Under the pieces are notes generated by a model that saw only the letters and a program-made list of their open reading frames with translations, had not been told where the DNA came from and made no database searches. Shown in pieces: positions 54,374 through 63,248 of a stretch of DNA of 64,000 nucleotides. This DNA comes from Falsiroseomonas ponticola (GTDB lineage Bacteria; Pseudomonadota; Alphaproteobacteria; Acetobacterales; Acetobacteraceae): contig NZ_JAERQN010000001.1 of assembly GCF_016805305.1 (NCBI RefSeq), positions 868,001-932,000 of the forward strand, in the 5' to 3' direction. Each line of letters opens with the position of its first letter. Position 1 is the stretch's first letter. Made by a program: the position numbers and the translations under genes.

Positions 54374-55141
54374 TCAGCCGAGCCCCGGCAGCAGCGACCA
54401 GGCGGCGCGGGCGCTGTCCATCCATTGCGCGAAGATCGCGGGCAGCAGCAGGGCGAAGAGGGCGAGGCCGGCGAGCACCTGCGCCGGCGCCGCCAGCACG
54501 AAGACCTGCGCCTGCGGCGCGACTCGGGCCAGCAGGCCGGTCGCCGCCTGCGCCACGACGGCCAGCAGCAGCAGCGGCGCGGCGAGCCTTGTCGCCAGCA
54601 CCAGGCTGGCGGCGCTGGCCTCCACCATCGCCTGGGCGGCGATGTCGCCGCCGAGCACCGCGCCGGCCGGCAGCACCGCATAGCTTTCCGCCAGCGCGCG
54701 CAACGGCAGCGCATAGAGCCCGGAGGAGAGCGCGAGCGCCGCGGCGGCCAGGCCCATCAGGCGCGACAGCGCCGTGCTGCCCGCGCCCATCGTGGGATCG
54801 GGCGCGAAGATGCTGGACAGGCCGATGAAGCTGCCGGCGAGCTGCCCCGCCATCACCAGCGCCAGCGCCACCAGCCGTGCCAGCATGCCGATCCAGAGGC
54901 CGATCGCGACCTCGCCCGCCATCAGCAGCGCATAGGCGCCGATATCGTCCGGCGCCGGCGGCAGGGCGGGCATCAGCCCGGGCAGCAGCAGCGGCACCAG
55001 GGCCAGCACCAGCGCCAGGCGGAAGGGGGCGGGGATGTCCATCTCCCCCAGCCCCGGCAGCAGCAGCCCGCAGGCGCCGAGCCGCGCCACCAGCAGCATG
55101 GCCGCGAAGGCGATCTCCGCCAGTTCGGGCGTGCCGGTCAA
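54374..55141 (-). CDS. fliR: flagellar export gate protein FliR, TTG start
   Basis: 255 aa, the usual FliR length, if the TTG at 55141 is the start; it overlaps the fliQ stop as TTGA. No ATG or GTG start exists near the domain boundary. Six helices: LAEIAFAAMLLVARLGACGLLLPG, LMAGEVAIGLWIGMLARLV, FIGLSSIFAPDPTMGAGS. FliR joins FliP and FliQ in the export gate. Confidence 0.92.
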   Translation of the reverse strand: MTGTPELAEIAFAAMLLVARLGACGLLLPGLGEMDIPAPFRLALVLALVPLLLPGLMPALPPAPDDIGAYALLMAGEVAIGLWIGMLARLVALALVMAGQLAGSFIGLSSIFAPDPTMGAGSTALSRLMGLAAAALALSSGLYALPLRALAESYAVLPAGAVLGGDIAAQAMVEASAASLVLATRLAAPLLLLAVVAQAATGLLARVAPQAQVFVLAAPAQVLAGLALFALLLPAIFAQWMDSARAAWSLLPGLG

Positions 55142-55416
55142 CCGGCGCCGCCCACGGCGACGATGCGGTCGAACAGCGTGGTGGTGAAGCCGCGCATGAT
55201 GCCGGCCGCCGCCGATCCGCCAAGCAGCAGCGCGATGCCCAGCGCCAGCATCTTCGGCACGAAGGCCAGCGATGCCTCCTGGATCTGCGTCAGCGCCTGC
55301 ACCACGGCGATCGCCATGCCGATGACGAGCAGCAGCACCAGCAGCGGTCCGCCCAGCAGCAGCGCCGTCCACAGCGCCTGCTGGCCGGCGAGTGCGATCG
55401 TGTCGCCATCGGCCAT
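55138..55416 (-). CDS. fliQ: flagellar export gate protein FliQ
   Basis: 92 aa from ATG 55416, with AGGAGG 9 bases upstream. Two helices (ALWTALLLGGPLLVLLLVIGM and MLALGIALLLGGSAAAGI) with the conserved ALTQIQEASLAFVPK loop. FliQ packs around FliP and FliR. fliP, its usual neighbour, is absent here. Confidence 0.96.
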   Translation of the reverse strand: MADGDTIALAGQQALWTALLLGGPLLVLLLVIGMAIAVVQALTQIQEASLAFVPKMLALGIALLLGGSAAAGIMRGFTTTLFDRIVAVGGAG

Positions 55417-55461
55417 GATCAACCGCCTCCTGCGGTTCAGTCCCGGAAAAGCGCGACGGTG

Positions 55462-55776
55462 CTAGACCGCCATGCGCATCACGTCCTGGTAGGCCGTGAC
55501 CATGCGGTCGCGCACCGCGACGGCGGTCTGCAGCGCGAGTTCGGCGCGGCCGACGGCCATCACGACTTCCGTCGTGCCCATCTGGCCGGTGAGGCCGGCC
55601 TGCGTCGCCTGGTCCGCCTGGCGGGCCTGGCTGACGGCCTGCTGCATCACCTGGCCGAGCACGGCCTCGAACCCATCGCCGACGCCGGCGCCGGCGGCGG
55701 GGGCTTCCGCCCCGCCCAGCCCGGCGGTGGCGCGATAGGCATTGAGCGCGGGGGTGGCGCTGGAGAAGGTCATCAT
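55462..55776 (-). CDS. fliE: flagellar hook-basal body protein FliE
   Basis: 104 aa. The C-terminal half (QAGLTGQMGTTEVVMAVGRAELALQTAVAVRDRMVTAYQ, broken by family-conserved Gly/Val) carries the FliE helix that joins the MS ring to the rod. Overlaps the flgC stop by 4 bp, the standard flgB-flgC-fliE order. Confidence 0.94.
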   Translation of the reverse strand: MMTFSSATPALNAYRATAGLGGAEAPAAGAGVGDGFEAVLGQVMQQAVSQARQADQATQAGLTGQMGTTEVVMAVGRAELALQTAVAVRDRMVTAYQDVMRMAV

Positions 55777-56183
55777 CCGCGAAGGGCCTCGATGGTGCGC
55801 ATCAGCATGCCGCGCGTGGTTTCAATGACGGAGAGGTTGGCGCCGTAGCTGCGCTGCGCCTCGCGCATGTCCATGACCTCGATGAGGCTGTTGACGTTCG
55901 GCATCTTCACGTAGCCGCGTTCATCCGCCGCGGGATGCTGCGGATCGTAGCGCTGCGGGAATTCCCCCGGCGCCGTGCCGATGCGCGATGCCTGCACGGT
56001 GGGCGCGCCCAGCGTCTGGTCCATGCGGTTGCTGAAGGTGACGGTGCGGCGGCGATAGGGATCGGCGCCCGGCGTCTGCCCGGTGCTGTCGCGGTTCGCC
56101 AGGTTCTCCGCCACCACGCGCAGCCGCGTGGATTGCGCGGCCATGCCGGCGGCGGAGATGGTGAGGGCGCGGTCGAGGTCCAT
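55773..56183 (-). CDS. flgC: proximal rod protein FlgC
   Basis: 136 aa. ALTISAAGMAAQSTRLRVVAENLAN is the rod N-terminal motif and VNSLIEVMDMREAQRSYGAN the C-terminal one. Part of the rod next to FlgB. Starts 14 bp after the flgB stop. Confidence 0.96.
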   Translation of the reverse strand: MDLDRALTISAAGMAAQSTRLRVVAENLANRDSTGQTPGADPYRRRTVTFSNRMDQTLGAPTVQASRIGTAPGEFPQRYDPQHPAADERGYVKMPNVNSLIEVMDMREAQRSYGANLSVIETTRGMLMRTIEALRG

Positions 56184-56197
56184 GCGGTCCCGTTCCT

Positions 56198-56584
56198 TCA
56201 GCTGCCGCGGCCGAGCGCGGTGCGGTACATGCCGGCCCAGCGGCGATGGAGCGCGAGCGCCATCGCATGGGCCTGGTCGGTATCGGCGACCTTCAGCGCC
56301 TCGCGGTCCAGCGAGACGCCGTTGCCATCCGGGCTGGTCTCCACCGCCGCGCGGTCGGGCCGCGCGCGGCCATCGCCGTTCGGGCCCGCCATGTGGCGGG
56401 GGGAGGTCTGCGCCATGGCCTGCTGCGCCGCGTTCACGGCCTGGGCGAAGGGCGTCAGGTCCCGCGGCCGGTAGCCCGGCGTGTCGGCATTGGCGATGTT
56501 CTGCGCCAGCACGCGCTGGCGCTGTTCCAGCCAGTGAAGGCGCCGTTCGGCCAGCGCCATGGGCGTGGTGCGGTTGCTGTCCAT
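56198..56584 (-). CDS. flgB: proximal rod protein FlgB
   Basis: 128 aa from ATG 56584. RLHWLEQRQRVLAQNIANAD and the TPGYRPRDL that follows are the FlgB N-terminal rod motif; the C-terminus is helical. It forms the proximal rod. Between its start and the upstream gene lies GTTAAC (56618-56623), a CtrA half-site candidate. Confidence 0.95.
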   Translation of the reverse strand: MDSNRTTPMALAERRLHWLEQRQRVLAQNIANADTPGYRPRDLTPFAQAVNAAQQAMAQTSPRHMAGPNGDGRARPDRAAVETSPDGNGVSLDREALKVADTDQAHAMALALHRRWAGMYRTALGRGS

Positions 56585-56628
56585 GGCGGGACCTTCGCCC
56601 AGGGGTGATTCAGCGTTGTTAACCGCGC

Positions 56629-59328
56629 TCAGCGCAGCGTCCGCGCCTGGTTCTGCAGCGCGCGGGCGCCGGCGATCTCCTCGCGCAGCCGCGGCAGGGT
56701 CAGCGCGCCGCTGCTGCGGGATGCCAGCGCCGCGAAGGCTTCCGTGAAGGCGCCGGGCGGCAGGCGCGGCGCGTAGCGGTCGCGCAGCGCATCCAGCCCC
56801 GCCTGGTCCCCGCCCAGCGCCAGGAAGGCGGCCATGCGCAGCAGGTCGCGCCGCGCGGCGTCGTCCAGCGGGCCCTCGGCGGGCATGCTGCGCCGCATGT
56901 GCTCGGCCAGCGCGGTGGCGGCGCCGGTCCAGTCCTGCGCTTCCGCCAGCAGCTCCGCCAGCGGCGCGGCGCCATCGGGGCCCAGCGCCCGCAGCACGCC
57001 GATGGCGCCGGCGCGGTCGCCGGCCTGGCGCCGCGCATTCGCCTCCGCCAGCGCGCGCCGCAGCCCGATCTCCCCGGGCAGGGCGGCGCCGCCGCTGTTG
57101 CGCAGCGCCTCCAGCGCCGCCGTGGCATCGCCCTCCGCCAGCCGCGCTTCCGCCAGCCGCACGGCGAGCCCGCCGGGATCGGTGCTGGCCGGCATCGCTT
57201 CCCGCAGCAGGGTGGCGGCCTGGGCCGGCAGCTCCATGGCCATCAGCCGTTCCGCGATGCGCGCCACGGCGGCATCCAGCGCGGGGTCCGGCACCAGGTT
57301 GGCGCGCTGTTCCGCCAGCAGGCGCGTGGCCTCCAGCGGCGGCAGCGCGGCATCCGCCAGCGCGCCGAGCGTCGCCCCCCGCATCGCCGCGCGCAGGCCT
57401 TCCGCGGCCTCCGGGAAGGCGCCCGCGGTGTCCTGCATCAGCGCCAGCGCCTGGCCGTGCTGGCCGGCGCGGGACCGCAACTCGGCCGCCCGCTGGCGCC
57501 GCTGCAATTCGCGCTGGTCGCCGCGCCAGGCGGGGATGGAGGCTTCCAGCGCCTCCGCCGCCGCCGCCGCGTCGATCCGCCCCGTCGCCAGGCGCAGCTC
57601 CGCCAGCCGGCCGAGCGCCCGTGCGCGCGCATCGCGGTCGCGGTTCCCGGCCAGGCTGGAATAGGCGAGCAGCGCGGGCTCGACCTCGCCCCGCGCTTCC
57701 AGCACGCGGGCCCAGGCGAAGCGGGAGAGCGGGTGGTTGGAGGCCTCGCCCCCCGCCTCCACCAGCGCCGCCGCATCCCGCATCGCGCCGCCTTCGGCCA
57801 GCGCGGCGGCGATGGGCGGCAGCAGGCGGTTGCGCAGCGCGGCGGGATAGGCGGTCAGCAGCGGCAGCGCCGCGCGGAAAGCGGGATCGGCGATGCGCCC
57901 ATCCTCCTGCACCCCCGCCACGCCGCGCCACAGCGCGGCCTCCCCTTCCGCCGGCAGGGCCGGGTTGGCCAGCGCCTCCCGCGCCTCCTCCAGCCGCCCG
58001 GCGAGGAGCGAGGCGGCGGCGGAGAGCAGCAGCGCCTGGGGCTGCTGCACGCGGCGCGGATCATCCCCGGTGGCGAGCTTCAGCGCCGCCTGCGCTTCCG
58101 GCGCCAGGCCGAGGGCGAGCAGCGTCTCCGCCAATTCGCCGCGCAGCGAATCGCGCGTGGCCGCCGGCGCCGCGGCGATGCGCGCCAGCAGGTCCTGCCG
58201 GCGCGCCAGCAGCGTGGCATCGGATTCGTCGCGCAGGTGCAGCAGGCGCGGGATGCTGGCATGCGCCGCCATCGGATGCCGCGCATCCGGCAGCAGCGAC
58301 AGCGCATTGCCGAGCCGCGTGGGGTCGATCGGCGTGCCGCGCGGCTTGGGCCCGGTGGCGGGCGTGATCAGCCAGCCCTGCGCGTCGCGGCTGATGCCGG
58401 AAGCCGCCGGCAGGCGCAACGCCGTGCCGCCCGGCATCTCCACGATCTCCGCCCCCGCCAGCAGCGGGCTGATGCGGCGCAGCCGGGCGATGTCGGGCGC
58501 GGTCGCGTCCTCGAACACCAGCAGCACGCTGTCGCCCCGCATCACCGCGGCGGTGGCGCCGGAGAAGGGCAGGCGGATTGGCGCGGGCGCGGCTTCCGTG
58601 CCCGGCGGCGCGGCGACGATCGGCGGCGGCGCGGCGGGGGCCTGCGCCATCGGGGGCGCGGCAGGGGCGGGCGACGAGACAGGTGGCGCCAGGACGGGGG
58701 GCGCCGCGGCCGTTGCCGAGGCGGGCGCAGGGGCCGGCGGCGGCGCGGCCACCGGCATCGGCGCGGGTCCGGGCGCCGGCGGCGCTGCAGGCGGCGCGGC
58801 AGGCGGCGCGGCAGCGACCGGCGTCGGCAGCGCGTGCTTGCCCGGCGCTGCTGCGGCGGGCTGGGTGGCGGCGCGGTGGGACGGGGGCGGCTCCGCCGCG
58901 GCCTGCACGGCGGCCGGCGCGCCCTGCGGCGCGCGCGGCGCGGCGGCGGCCGGCGCGACCGGGTCCAGCAGGTCCACCACGACGGAGGTGCCGACCGTCA
59001 GGTGCCGCACCCGCACGCCCGGGCGCAGCGCGAAGACCATGCCCTCCGCCGAGGGCTCCGCCCCCGCCAGGTTGCGCAGCGGCCGCGCCAGCGCGCTGGT
59101 GTCGAGCCGCGCGGCGCGGCCGAATTGCAGCGACGCCGTTTCCCCGTTCTGCACGACGCTGTAGGGCACGTTCTCCGGCCAGTCGAAGACGATGCGCGTG
59201 AAGGTGGGGTGGATGCCGGTGCGCACGCGGATGGAAGGCGCCGCCCCGCGCACATCCTGCCCCGCCACGGGACCGCCGAGGGCGAGGAGGCCGGCGCAGA
59301 GCCAGGCGGCGACACGGGTGCGGGACAT
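56629..59328 (-). CDS. large periplasmic protein with AMIN-like domain and helical (TPR-like) repeats, flagellar operon
   Basis: 899 aa from ATG 59328. Signal peptide 1-24 (ending GGPVAGQ). Residues 35-125 are strand-rich: IRVRTGIHPTFTRIVFDWPE, then RVRHLTVGTSVVVDLLDP, like AMIN/secretin-type domains that bind peptidoglycan. A Pro/Ala linker (130-260) follows, then a second strand-rich segment, and from about 380 to the end Ala/Leu/Arg helices resembling TPR or SEL1-like solenoids. I do not recognise a named gene. Lying between cheZ and flgB, it may act in the periplasm with the motor or rod. Confidence 0.7.
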   Translation of the reverse strand: MSRTRVAAWLCAGLLALGGPVAGQDVRGAAPSIRVRTGIHPTFTRIVFDWPENVPYSVVQNGETASLQFGRAARLDTSALARPLRNLAGAEPSAEGMVFALRPGVRVRHLTVGTSVVVDLLDPVAPAAAAPRAPQGAPAAVQAAAEPPPSHRAATQPAAAAPGKHALPTPVAAAPPAAPPAAPPAPGPAPMPVAAPPPAPAPASATAAAPPVLAPPVSSPAPAAPPMAQAPAAPPPIVAAPPGTEAAPAPIRLPFSGATAAVMRGDSVLLVFEDATAPDIARLRRISPLLAGAEIVEMPGGTALRLPAASGISRDAQGWLITPATGPKPRGTPIDPTRLGNALSLLPDARHPMAAHASIPRLLHLRDESDATLLARRQDLLARIAAAPAATRDSLRGELAETLLALGLAPEAQAALKLATGDDPRRVQQPQALLLSAAASLLAGRLEEAREALANPALPAEGEAALWRGVAGVQEDGRIADPAFRAALPLLTAYPAALRNRLLPPIAAALAEGGAMRDAAALVEAGGEASNHPLSRFAWARVLEARGEVEPALLAYSSLAGNRDRDARARALGRLAELRLATGRIDAAAAAEALEASIPAWRGDQRELQRRQRAAELRSRAGQHGQALALMQDTAGAFPEAAEGLRAAMRGATLGALADAALPPLEATRLLAEQRANLVPDPALDAAVARIAERLMAMELPAQAATLLREAMPASTDPGGLAVRLAEARLAEGDATAALEALRNSGGAALPGEIGLRRALAEANARRQAGDRAGAIGVLRALGPDGAAPLAELLAEAQDWTGAATALAEHMRRSMPAEGPLDDAARRDLLRMAAFLALGGDQAGLDALRDRYAPRLPPGAFTEAFAALASRSSGALTLPRLREEIAGARALQNQARTLR

Positions 59329-59391
59329 CGGGCGGAACCTCGGCTGGACGGGAAGGGGCACAGGGCCGCGGGCGGCGCTGCGCCCGCGCCC

Positions 59392-59907
59392 TCAGTCGAA
59401 CAACGCGTCGATGGCGGATTGGCTGATGCCGTTGCCCGGCAGCTGCGGGCCGTTCAGCAGCGTGGCCGCCGCGGCCATCGCGGGCAGGCGTTCCGGGATG
59501 CCCTGGCGCGCCCGCGCGATCCGCCGTTCCACCGCCTGCAGCGCGGCCACCACCTTGGCGATGCGCTGCCCGGTGATGTCCTGGAAGGAACAGGCTTCGT
59601 AGATCCGCGTGATCGCGTGCTGCAGCAGGTCGGCATCCGTGTCGCCGACACGGGCGGCGACCGTCTCCAGCGCCTCGCAGCTGTCCAGGATCTCATGCGT
59701 CGCCTGGGCGGTGTGGGAGACGATGGCCGCAAGCTCATCCGTCGCGCCGGGGATGTCGGCGGCATCCGTGTCATCGGCCCGCAGTGCGGCGACCTCCTGC
59801 CGCGCATCGGCGATGATGCGGCTCAGCGCATCGAGTTCCGACATCAGCGACCGGACGGTGGTGTCCAGGTCGTCCCGGATCGAGGCGGGCGGCGCCTGGT
59901 CAGGCAT
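59392..59907 (-). CDS. cheZ: protein phosphatase CheZ (alphaproteobacterial type)
   Basis: 171 aa, helical. ACSFQDITGQRIAKVVAALQ carries the CheZ catalytic Gln in the D-I-T-G-Q-R motif, and the C-terminus ISQSAIDALFD is the CheY-binding tail, resembling the FliM N-terminal motif. It dephosphorylates CheY. Overlaps cheY by 8 bp. Confidence 0.9.
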   Translation of the reverse strand: MPDQAPPASIRDDLDTTVRSLMSELDALSRIIADARQEVAALRADDTDAADIPGATDELAAIVSHTAQATHEILDSCEALETVAARVGDTDADLLQHAITRIYEACSFQDITGQRIAKVVAALQAVERRIARARQGIPERLPAMAAAATLLNGPQLPGNGISQSAIDALFD

Positions 59908-60286
59908 GGACCAGCACCTTCTCGATCTTGTCGCGCAGCGTCTCCGCGTTGAAGGGCTTGACGATGTAGTTGGACACGCCCGCCTGCTTGGCGGCGACCA
60001 CGTTCTCCGTCTTGCTTTCCGCCGTCACCATGATGAAGGGCAGGTGCTTCAGCCGCGCATCGGCGCGCACTTCCTTCAGCAGGTCGAGCCCCGTCATCGG
60101 CTGCATGTTCCAGTCGCTGATCACCAGGCCGAAATTGCCGGCCCGCAGCTTGGCCAGCGCCTCATGCCCGTCGCTGGCCTCGTCGGTCTCGTTGAACTCG
60201 ATCTGCTTCAGCAGGTTGCGGATGATGCGCGTCATCGTCTTGTAGTCGTCGACGACGAGAACCTTCATGTTGCGGTCGATCGTCAT
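59900..60286 (-). CDS. cheY: chemotaxis response regulator CheY
   Basis: 128 aa, a lone receiver domain. Acidic pocket in VLVVDDYKTM, phospho-Asp in LVISDWNMQPMTG, Thr in IMVTAES and Lys in YIVKPFNAETL. Phosphorylated by CheA, it binds FliM and changes rotation. Located inside the fliL-flhB unit, separate from the cheA cluster. Confidence 0.96.
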   Translation of the reverse strand: MTIDRNMKVLVVDDYKTMTRIIRNLLKQIEFNETDEASDGHEALAKLRAGNFGLVISDWNMQPMTGLDLLKEVRADARLKHLPFIMVTAESKTENVVAAKQAGVSNYIVKPFNAETLRDKIEKVLVHA

Positions 60287-60331
60287 GGCAGTCCTGTCCC
60301 TTCTGTTCAGGCGGCGTGGTCCGGCCCGGCA

Positions 60332-60937
60332 TCAGGCCGGGGGGCGAGCGGCACGGAGGCGGGCGAGTTCGACGGTCAGCTGGCGGACGCGGTCCGGCAG
60401 CATGGCGCCGAGAACGGGGGCGGCCTTGCGGTCGTTCATCCGTTCGACGACCTGCACCAGCACGGGCAGGTCGAGTTCGTTGAAGACGGCGGCGGCCTCG
60501 CGCGGGCGCATCGTCTCGTACAGCTTGGCCATGGTGCGCCAGTGCGATTCCTCGCGTTCCCGCGCATCCACATCCGCCTGTTCCAGCCGGCCCTGCAGGG
60601 CGGTCAGCTCCGCCAGCCGTGCGGCCAGGCGCTGTTCCGCGACGGCCAGCAGGGCTTCGCGGGTCGCGATGGCGCGCTCCCGGTCCTCCAGCGCCTCGCG
60701 CCGTGCGCGCAGCCCCGCGGCCATGGCGTCCGTGGCACTCGGCGCGGCGGCGGGTGCGGGTGCGGCAGGGGCGGGCGCCGGCGCGGCGGGGGGCGGATCC
60801 GCCGCCATGGCGGGGGCGGACAGGCTGATCACGCCGCCGCTCATCAGCGGGAAGTCGCGGATCAGCGCCATGCCCTTCAGCCCGAGCAGGAAGCCCGCGA
60901 CGACGAGGAGAAGGCGGACGGCATTGGCGGCGTTCAT
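60332..60937 (-). CDS. MotE-like protein with MgtE-N-type domain
   Basis: 201 aa. An N-terminal membrane segment or signal (VRLLLVVAGFLLGLKGMAL), a Pro/Ala linker, a coiled coil (70-140), and the C-terminal MgtE-N-like helix MRPREAAAVFNELDLPVLVQ with VERMNDRKAAPVLGAMLPD. Resembles rhizobial MotE, a periplasmic chaperone for the motor protein MotC; no MotC homologue was recognised. Overlaps the DUF6468 gene. Confidence 0.75.
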   Translation of the reverse strand: MNAANAVRLLLVVAGFLLGLKGMALIRDFPLMSGGVISLSAPAMAADPPPAAPAPAPAAPAPAAAPSATDAMAAGLRARREALEDRERAIATREALLAVAEQRLAARLAELTALQGRLEQADVDAREREESHWRTMAKLYETMRPREAAAVFNELDLPVLVQVVERMNDRKAAPVLGAMLPDRVRQLTVELARLRAARPPA

Positions 60938-61362
60938 GCGCTGCGGCTCCGGCTGATGGCGCGCAGCAGCTCCTGCTCGGCGCGCGCGCGGGGAACGGGG
61001 GTGGCGCCCGGGGCCTCCGCCGCCGGGCCGCGGCCGCCGCCCCGCAGCCCGCTATCCAGCCGGTCCGCCGCCACGCCGGCGCGCTCCGTCAGGAAGCGCA
61101 GGTCGTCGCGCAGCGCCGTCGCCGCCTGCACCTGCTCCGCCACGCTGCGGGACGCGCTGTCGGCCGTGGCGCGCAGCCGCACGATGGAGGCCTCAGCCTG
61201 CTTCGTCGCCTCGGTGAAGCCGCGCACGCTGTCCATGACGGCGGAGCGGTCCTTGTTGAGCCCGCTGAGCGCCCGTTCCAGCCGCAGCGCGGCCGGCAGC
61301 GCGGCGACGATGCCCAGCACCAGCGCCGCCTCCAGCAGCCATTCCATCATCGCCATGCTCAT
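60934..61362 (-). CDS. DUF6468-like membrane-anchored coiled-coil protein
   Basis: 142 aa. One N-terminal helix (LLEAALVLGIVAALPAALRL), then a coiled coil (30-95; SVRGFTEATKQAEASIVRLR) and a basic tail. Matches the pattern I associate with DUF6468, found beside fliM in Rhodospirillales. Function unknown. Overlaps both fliM and motE, so tightly co-translated. Confidence 0.6.
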   Translation of the reverse strand: MSMAMMEWLLEAALVLGIVAALPAALRLERALSGLNKDRSAVMDSVRGFTEATKQAEASIVRLRATADSASRSVAEQVQAATALRDDLRFLTERAGVAADRLDSGLRGGGRGPAAEAPGATPVPRARAEQELLRAISRSRSA

Positions 61363-62504
61363 GCCGCTTCCTCCGCCCCCCGGCCGGCGTCGTCGCGCGC
61401 CAGCACATTCTCGATCCTGACCGCCAGGCGGTCGTTGCGGCGGCCGACCAGGCCTTCGAACAGCGAGGTCTCCCCGCAGCGCAGCCGCACCGGCGCGCCG
61501 GGGCCGACATTCAGCAGGATCTGGTCGCCCACCTGCAGGCGCAGCACGTCGGAAAGGGCCATGGTCTGCTCATCCAGCACGACGTCGAGCGCGACGCCGG
61601 TCTGCCGCAACTCCTCGGCCAGATGTGTTTCCCAGATGCTGTCGCGGCCGAACTTCTCGCCCATGAACTGCTGCAGCAGCAGGTCGCGCACCGGCTCCAG
61701 CGTCGCGTAGGGCAGCATCAGCTGCAGCTCCCCGCCCCGGCTGTCCATGTCGATGCGCAGCCGCACCAGCACGGCGGCGTTGGAGGAGCGGGAGATCATC
61801 GCGAAGCGCGGGTTCACCTCCAGCCGCTCGAACTTGAAGCGCACGGGCGACAGCGGCGCGAAGGCCTCCGACAGATCGTTCATCACGACATTGACCAGGC
61901 GCTCCACCAGCGTGCGCTCAATCGTCGTGTAGGGCCGGCCCTCGATCCGCATGGCGCTGGTGCCGCGCCGCCCGCCCAGCAGAACGTCCACCACCGAGTA
62001 GATCAGCGCGGAATCGACGACGACGAGGCCGTAATTGTCCCATTCCTCCGCCTTGAAGACGGACAGCATGGCGGGCAGGGGGATGGAGTTCAGGTAGTCC
62101 CCGAAGCGCAGCGACTGGATCTCGTCGATCGAGACCTCGACGGTGTCGGAGGTGAAGTTGCGCAGCGTGGTGGAGAGGATGCGCACCAGCCGGTCGAAGA
62201 CGATCTCCAGCATCGGCAGGCGTTCGTAGGAGACGAGGCCGCGCGCGATGACGCGCTCCATCCCGCTGCCGCCGCCATCATCCCCGCCATTGCCGTTGCC
62301 GAAGCCGAGCAGGCTGTCGATCTCGGCCTGGTTGAGCACGCGCGTCGGCTCCGCCGTCGCCGCCGGCAGCGGCGCGCTTTCCGTCAGGATGCGCTCGGCG
62401 GCCGCATGGGCGGCCAGGTCGTCCTCCGCGGCCTCGGCCAGGGCGGCGCCCCAATCATCCTCCGCCGGCTCTGCCATGGCGGTCTTGGGCAGCTCGTCGC
62501 TCAT
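61359..62504 (-). CDS. fliM: flagellar motor switch protein FliM
   Basis: 381 aa from ATG 62504, overlapping the fliL stop. The CheY-binding motif LNQAEIDSLLGF is at 57-68, behind an acidic 56-residue extension that typical FliM lacks. The middle domain has RGLVSYERLPMLEIVFDRL and RFGDYLNSIPLPAML; the C-terminal SpoA domain ends MALSDVLRLQVGDQILLN. It receives CheY-P and switches rotation. Confidence 0.95.
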   Translation of the reverse strand: MSDELPKTAMAEPAEDDWGAALAEAAEDDLAAHAAAERILTESAPLPAATAEPTRVLNQAEIDSLLGFGNGNGGDDGGGSGMERVIARGLVSYERLPMLEIVFDRLVRILSTTLRNFTSDTVEVSIDEIQSLRFGDYLNSIPLPAMLSVFKAEEWDNYGLVVVDSALIYSVVDVLLGGRRGTSAMRIEGRPYTTIERTLVERLVNVVMNDLSEAFAPLSPVRFKFERLEVNPRFAMISRSSNAAVLVRLRIDMDSRGGELQLMLPYATLEPVRDLLLQQFMGEKFGRDSIWETHLAEELRQTGVALDVVLDEQTMALSDVLRLQVGDQILLNVGPGAPVRLRCGETSLFEGLVGRRNDRLAVRIENVLARDDAGRGAEEAA

Positions 62505-63007
62505 TGCACGATCAGTTCGACGAAGAGCACGTCGGTGATGGTGCCGGCCCGCGTCGCCAGGTTGGCGCGCGCCAGCAGCTCCTCCCGCAGCCGCTGCGTG
62601 CCGATGCTGCCGCGCAGCTCCTCCGGCCGCATCTCCCGCAGATAGGTGGTGAACAGGTCCTGCAGTCGCGGCATGGCCGCCATCGCGATCGCCGCATCCT
62701 CCCGCCGCGCCACCTCCAGCCGCGCCTTGAGGCGGACGAAGGATTGCCGACGCGCGCCGGCATTCAGGTTGGCGACGATGTCGGGGATCTCGACGAAGAC
62801 GGGCGGCGCGGCCTGGGGCGCGGCCGCTTCCTCGTGGTGCGCGGCGCCGCCGCCGAAGGGCGGCAGCTTGAGGAAGAAGGCAGCGCCCGCGCCGCCGCCC
62901 GCCAGCAGGACCACGGCACCCGCGATGATGAGGAGGCGCGCCTTGCCCTTCTTCGCCGATCCCTTGGAGGCGGATGCGTCCTTCGCTGCTGCAGCGCCGT
63001 CGGTCAT
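62501..63007 (-). CDS. fliL: flagellar basal body-associated protein FliL
   Basis: 168 aa. One membrane helix (about 25-46; LLIIAGAVVLLAGGGAGAAF), then a periplasmic domain with FVEIPDIVANLNAGARRQSF and the C-terminal ITDVLFVELIVQ. Supports stator function. First gene of the minus-strand fliL-to-flhB unit; TTAAC lies about 45 bp upstream. Confidence 0.94.
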   Translation of the reverse strand: MTDGAAAAKDASASKGSAKKGKARLLIIAGAVVLLAGGGAGAAFFLKLPPFGGGAAHHEEAAAPQAAPPVFVEIPDIVANLNAGARRQSFVRLKARLEVARREDAAIAMAAMPRLQDLFTTYLREMRPEELRGSIGTQRLREELLARANLATRAGTITDVLFVELIVQ

Positions 63008-63161
63008 GGGGCCCCCGTCCTGGAATGCAGGATCGATCTATGCCCCGGCTGTTAACGCGTCCTTGCCCGGCCGGACCCCCCTTCAGACCCCGGCAACAAC
63101 TGGCCCGTAGATCGGGACCCGAGGCGGAAGAACTGCCGTGGACCCTGGCTGGCCGGAAGGC

Positions 63162-63176
63162 CGGCAAGGTGGTCGC
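63162..63176 (+). promoter_or_regulatory. sigma-54 candidate upstream of flgF
   Basis: CGGCAAGGTGGTCGC keeps GGCA and GC at the correct 10-base separation and differs at three fixed positions. A start near 63188 would give a leader of about 60 nt to flgF. Confidence 0.4.
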
Positions 63177-63248
63177 GAGGATCCCGACCGCCTGCCCCAT
63201 CGCGCATCGCCGGACCGCCGGCGGTGCGACCAGGAAGGACCGCGGCGC

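Noticed and set aside
53318..56584. fliP within the fliQ-fliR-flhB segment
   Set aside because: fliP was looked for as the missing gate subunit, but no frame between fliE and flhB or elsewhere in the window has its membrane pattern; it is probably outside.
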